The position numbers and the translations under genes are program-made. A DNA stretch of 64,000 bases from an uncultured Paracoccaceae bacterium. GTDB taxonomy: Bacteria > Pseudomonadota > Alphaproteobacteria > Rhodobacterales > Rhodobacteraceae. The notes below the pieces were generated by a model. The model had not been told where the DNA came from, did no database searches, and saw only the letters and a program-made list of their open reading frames with translations. This document shows, piece by piece, positions 60,785 through 64,000 of this stretch (within the stretch, counting starts at the first letter, position 1; every line of letters begins with the position of its first letter). The stretch is from positions 55,279 to 119,278 of the forward strand of contig CANNFU010000011.1 of NCBI GenBank assembly GCA_947503965.1, read 5' to 3'.

Positions 60785-62377
60785 CTAGACGTTGAACGTC
60801 AGTGGTTTGACCTGCTGGAACAGACCTGTCGCCTCAAGCGCCTTTATGGCGGCTGCAGGTACGGGTTCATCCACGTAAAGCAGCGCTATCGCCTCTCCAT
60901 GTGCCTCGGATCGGCCTAGCGTAAAATTCGCGATGTTCACGTTGTTCTGGCCCATCGTCATGCCCAACGTACCGATGATGCCCGGGCGGTCTTCGTTTGT
61001 AGTATATAGCATGTGCGCACCGACCTCGGCATCGATGTTGATGCCCTTGATCTGGATGAACCGCGGCTTGCCGTCACTGAAGACAGTGCCCGCAATTGAT
61101 CTTTCGCGCTTTTCGGTGACAACGGTGACTTTCACGTAGCCTTCGAAGGCACCGGACTGATCCTGTTTCGTGGTCGACACCTTGATGCCCCGCTCCTTGG
61201 CGATCACCGGTGCGCTGACCATGTTGGTGTCGGGATTGGCCTTCATCATGATGCCGGCAATAGTGGCCGCCGTCAGCGCCTTCAGGTTCATCTCTGACGC
61301 TTCACCGTCGAACAGGATGTTGATCGCCTTGATCGGTTCGTCCGTCATCTGGCCGATAAAATTGCCCAGATGGCCGGTCAGCTTGATCCATGGCCCCATG
61401 ACCTTGGCCTCTTCTGCCGTAACGGACGGCATGTTCAGCGCGTTTTGCACAGCACCTGTCAGCAGATAATCCGACATCTGTTCAGCCACCTGCAGGGCCA
61501 CGTTTTCCTGTGCTTCGGTTGTGGCCGCGCCCAAGTGTGGGGTCACGACGACGTTCGGCAGGTTAAACAACGGGCTTTCGGTGGCAGGTTCCACCGCGAA
61601 GACATCAAATGCGGCCCCGGCCACATGGCCGGATTTCAGCGCCTCGGCCAGGGCAGCCTCGTCAACCAGCCCGCCACGCGCGCAGTTGATGATGCGCACG
61701 CCTTTCTTGAGTTTGGCGATGTTTTCAGCTGACAGGATATTCTTTGTCTGATCGGTCAGCGGCACATGCATCGTGATGAAATCAGAGCGGGCGAGCAGAT
61801 CGTCCAGTTCGAGCTTTTCCACACCGATTTCGACTGCGCGGTCCTCGGACAGGAATGGGTCGTAGGCCACAACCTTCATCTTCAGCCCCTGTGCGCGGTC
61901 AATCACGATAGAGCCGATGTTACCGGCACCAATCACGCCCAGCGTCTTGTTGGTCAGTTCGACCCCCATGAACCGCGACTTTTCCCATTTTCCTGCATGG
62001 GTTGAGGTGTTGGCTTCGGGGATTTGCCGAGCGACGGCCATCATCATCGAAATCGCGTGTTCCGCAGTGGTGATGGAGTTGCCGAAGGGGGTGTTCATCA
62101 CGATGATCCCCTTCTTGGATGCGGCGGGGATGTCCACATTGTCCACGCCGATACCGGCACGCCCGATGACTTTCAGATTATCGGCGGCGGCGATGATTTT
62201 CTCGGTCGCCTTGGTGGCAGAGCGGATCGCCAGACCGTCATACTGGCCGATGACTTCCAGCAATTTGTCCTTGTCCTTGCCCAGATCAGGCTGGAAATCC
62301 ACGTCAATGCCGCGATCCTTGAAAATCTGCACAGCGGCGTCAGACAGTTTGTCAGAGATAAGTACTTTGGGGGCCAT
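60785..62377 (-). CDS. serA: D-3-phosphoglycerate dehydrogenase
   Basis: First step of serine biosynthesis, NAD-dependent oxidation of 3-phosphoglycerate. The 530-residue long form has a split substrate-binding domain, an NAD-binding core with LGVIGAGNIGSIVIDRAQ (about 145-162), HLGAATTEAQENVALQ with the catalytic His, and a C-terminal ASB plus ACT region (from about 330) for serine feedback. AAAGGAG precedes the ATG. It follows serC by 91 bases in the same operon. Confidence 0.95.
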   Translation of the reverse strand: MAPKVLISDKLSDAAVQIFKDRGIDVDFQPDLGKDKDKLLEVIGQYDGLAIRSATKATEKIIAAADNLKVIGRAGIGVDNVDIPAASKKGIIVMNTPFGNSITTAEHAISMMMAVARQIPEANTSTHAGKWEKSRFMGVELTNKTLGVIGAGNIGSIVIDRAQGLKMKVVAYDPFLSEDRAVEIGVEKLELDDLLARSDFITMHVPLTDQTKNILSAENIAKLKKGVRIINCARGGLVDEAALAEALKSGHVAGAAFDVFAVEPATESPLFNLPNVVVTPHLGAATTEAQENVALQVAEQMSDYLLTGAVQNALNMPSVTAEEAKVMGPWIKLTGHLGNFIGQMTDEPIKAINILFDGEASEMNLKALTAATIAGIMMKANPDTNMVSAPVIAKERGIKVSTTKQDQSGAFEGYVKVTVVTEKRERSIAGTVFSDGKPRFIQIKGINIDAEVGAHMLYTTNEDRPGIIGTLGMTMGQNNVNIANFTLGRSEAHGEAIALLYVDEPVPAAAIKALEATGLFQQVKPLTFNV

Positions 62378-62410
62378 GTGGCACGCTCCTTTGAAAGATC
62401 CTACACGCGC

Positions 62411-62460
62411 CCCGGGCTTGACCAGGGGCCTCTCGGTTGAGGTCCCGGGTCAGGCCCGGG
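62411..62460. repeat. Imperfect GC-rich palindrome in the serC-serA gap
   Basis: CCCGGGCTTGACC at 62411 is mirrored by the complement of GGTCAGGCCCGGG at 62448-62460, around a centre with its own short GGCCTC/GAGGTC symmetry. It resembles the CCCGGGC-type intergenic repeats seen in many alphaproteobacteria. It lies inside the serC-serA transcript and could shape processing. Confidence 0.55.
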
Positions 62461-62468
62461 ACGGGTAT

Positions 62469-63614
62469 TTATTGATTGGCAATCTCGGCCTCAAACGCCC
62501 ATTCCAGCCAGGGCAGCATCGCCTCGATATCCGAGGTCTCGACCGTCGCCCCGCACCAGATGCGCAGGCCCGCGGGGGCGTCGCGATACGCACCGATATC
62601 CAGCGCGATATTCTCGGCCTCCAGCCGCTTGGCGACTGCCTTGGCGAAGGCAGCACCATCGGCAATCCGATCATCGGTGAATTTCAGACAGACGGACGTA
62701 TTCGACCGCGTCGCCTTATCCACCGCCAGATTGTCGATCCAGGGTTTGTCCGCGCAGAAATTCCAGATCGCCCGCGCGTTCGCATTTGCCCGGTGGATCA
62801 GCGCATCCAAGCCGCCGATTGAGCGGCCCCATTTCAGGGCAACCAGATAATCCTCAACCGCCAGCATCGACGGCGTGTTGATCGTCTCGCCCTTGAAGAT
62901 GCCTTCGATCAGCTTGCCACCTTTGGTCAGGCGGAAAATCTTGGGCAGGGGCCATGCAGGGGTGTAGCTTTCCAGCCGCTCCACAGCGCGGGGCGACAGG
63001 ATCAACATCCCATGGGCCGCTTCGCCGCCCATCACCTTCTGCCAAGAGAACGTGGTCACATCCAGCTTGTCCCATGGCAGATCCTGCGCAAAGGCGGCAG
63101 ATGTCGCGTCACACAGCGTCAGCCCTGCCCTATCCCCGGGGATCACATCGCCCGAAGGGACGCGGACGCCGGATGTCGTGCCGTTCCAGGTAAAACAGAC
63201 ATCATTGTCGTAATTCAGCGCCGCCATATCGACGATCTCGCCATACTCCGCGGTATGCACGGTCGCTTCGATCTTCAGCTGTTTGACCACATCCGTGACC
63301 CAGCCGGCGCCGAACGATTCCCAGGCCACCATCTCGGCCGGGCGTTCACCCAACAGCGACCACATCGCCATTTCAAACGCGCCAGTGTCAGACGCAGGCA
63401 CGATGCCAATGCGGTAATCGGTCGGCACGCCCAACACTTCACGGGTCAGGTCAATCGCCTCGGCCAGCTTGGCTTTGCCCACGGCGGCCCGGTGCGACCG
63501 ACCAAGGGCGGCGTCGCTCAAAACATCCAGTTTCCAGACGGGGGGTTTGGCACAAGGGCCGGAAGAAAAACGCGGGTTTGCCGGCCGCGTAGCCGGTTTA
63601 GTCAGTGCTATCAA
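62469..63614 (-). CDS. serC: Phosphoserine aminotransferase
   Basis: PLP-dependent enzyme making phosphoserine from 3-phosphohydroxypyruvate. The 381-residue product matches the alphaproteobacterial SerC branch: [13 protein letters not shown] at the start, [26 protein letters not shown], and [17 protein letters not shown] with the PLP Lys. TTG start at 63614 preceded by GAGGAT. It is the first gene of serC-serA, with a candidate structured leader upstream. Confidence 0.94.
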   Translation of the reverse strand: MIALTKPATRPANPRFSSGPCAKPPVWKLDVLSDAALGRSHRAAVGKAKLAEAIDLTREVLGVPTDYRIGIVPASDTGAFEMAMWSLLGERPAEMVAWESFGAGWVTDVVKQLKIEATVHTAEYGEIVDMAALNYDNDVCFTWNGTTSGVRVPSGDVIPGDRAGLTLCDATSAAFAQDLPWDKLDVTTFSWQKVMGGEAAHGMLILSPRAVERLESYTPAWPLPKIFRLTKGGKLIEGIFKGETINTPSMLAVEDYLVALKWGRSIGGLDALIHRANANARAIWNFCADKPWIDNLAVDKATRSNTSVCLKFTDDRIADGAAFAKAVAKRLEAENIALDIGAYRDAPAGLRIWCGATVETSDIEAMLPWLEWAFEAEIANQ

Positions 63615-63700
63615 TGTGTATCCTCACAGATATGCGCCCTTCGTTGGGGAAGGGTGTCCCGCCGCTGGACATACGTACCGCCAGTAAGAACAGCAATAGG
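63615..63700 (-). ncRNA. Candidate serC leader RNA
   Basis: On the minus strand, two small hairpins precede the ribosome-binding site: TGTCC/GGACA (about 63670-63654) and CCCTTC/GAAGGG (about 63651-63634), then GAGGAT and the TTG. A two-hairpin 5' element before serC is known in alphaproteobacteria (the serC motif). My assignment rests on position and overall shape only. Confidence 0.4.
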
Positions 63701-63922
63701 CAAAGATACTTGCCATGCAGGTAAATGTAGCCTTTTGCAGAACGATGCAGGAACGCATGTTTCCTATCAGCACAAATCTGACACAAGCGGATCGCGCTTT
63801 GGTCCGCAATGGGCGAACCGGGAGCGGGGAGACTCACTTCGACGGAGACGGCGATGTAAGGATATCGGACAAAGAAAAATCGTTGAGAGAGCTGGCACTC
63901 ACCTTATACATCATCTCTTCCT
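63701..63922. other. Intergenic region right of serC
   Basis: No supported gene. It should contain the serC promoter. A 26-codon open frame on the minus strand (about 63911-63834, starting MMYKVSASSLNDF, with AAGAG upstream) is too short to call. Confidence 0.4.
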
Positions 63923-64000
63923 GGACCTGTCGCGGTTTGATGCCGCTCCTTTGTTGCAGTAAATGCTATCAAAGGAGCGGCATCAAACCGCGACAGGTCC
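63923..64000. repeat. 31-bp perfect inverted repeat at the window edge
   Basis: The 31 bases at 63923-63953 (starting GGACCTGTCGCGG) are the exact reverse complement of 63970-64000, with a 16-base spacer (TTGCAGTAAATGCTAT). The right arm reaches the last base of the window, so it may extend further. It could be a transposon end pair, a strong bidirectional hairpin, or an assembly fold-back. Confidence 0.85.

Noticed and set aside
1..64000. CRISPR arrays, rRNA and tRNA genes, prophage or conjugative modules
   Set aside because: No regularly spaced repeats, cloverleaf with conserved TTCGA loop, rRNA motifs, or phage/transfer genes were seen.

Overview
The window looks like chromosomal DNA of a marine alphaproteobacterium of the Rhodobacteraceae (Roseobacter group). 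The signs are an alphaproteobacterial heat-shock promoter on clpB, a DinB with the N-terminal zinc ribbon common in this class, a serC-serA operon, TRAP and NMT1-type binding proteins, osmoregulated periplasmic glucan genes with a succinyltransferase-like opgC, a form II coxSLM set, and moderately GC-rich codon use throughout. I found no rRNA, tRNA or CRISPR. The one clear mobile element is an IS481-family insertion.

Layout. 1-9.9 kb is housekeeping: clpB (5' part only), pyrF, an NfeD/SPFH membrane pair, dadA behind a tandem glycine riboswitch, a VOC protein, a Nudix hydrolase, dinB, an ABC-F ATPase and an exported DJ-1-like protein. 10-12.6 kb holds the IS481 element, flanked on the left by a decayed copy of the 3' end of the gene on its right. 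12.9-16.7 kb has a LysR regulator, a PstS-OmpA fusion and an orphan DctP binding protein. 17.1-31.1 kb is the most unusual part. A leftward envelope operon (FkbM methyltransferase, GT4, YbhN-like, sulfatase-like and CDP-alcohol phosphotransferase genes) diverges across a perfect dyad from a cytochrome b561 and an OpgH-like glycosyltransferase. These are followed by a tight rightward operon: degenerate PTPS-like, methyltransferase, RibD-type reductase without deaminase, GTP cyclohydrolase II, MDR dehydrogenase and inositol-monophosphatase-like, closed by a second b561. I know of no characterised pathway with this gene set. It is my main candidate for an undescribed system, a pterin- or flavin-related metabolite possibly coupled to membrane lipid or glycan and b561 redox chemistry.

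31.4-39.5 kb carries YHS, rhodanese and esterase genes, the opgC-opgG-opgH operon and a TPR protein. 39.6-42.4 kb is a ThDP enzyme/CoA-transferase pair. 42.6-60 kb appears to be a quinoprotein-associated block. It contains a lut-like ABC exporter set with a beta-propeller and a binding protein, a PedF-like cytochrome c, a MoxJ-like binding protein, form II coxG-S-L-M, ApbE plus a NosR-like flavo-iron-sulfur membrane protein, and an NMT1-type importer whose permease lies 15 kb from its binding protein and ATPase. No PQQ dehydrogenase gene is present in the window. 60-64 kb has a metallophosphatase, serA, serC and its leader, and ends in a 31-bp perfect inverted repeat.

Start sites were chosen from ribosome-binding sites, signal peptides and overlaps. 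Functions rest on motif recognition by eye; no database search was run.
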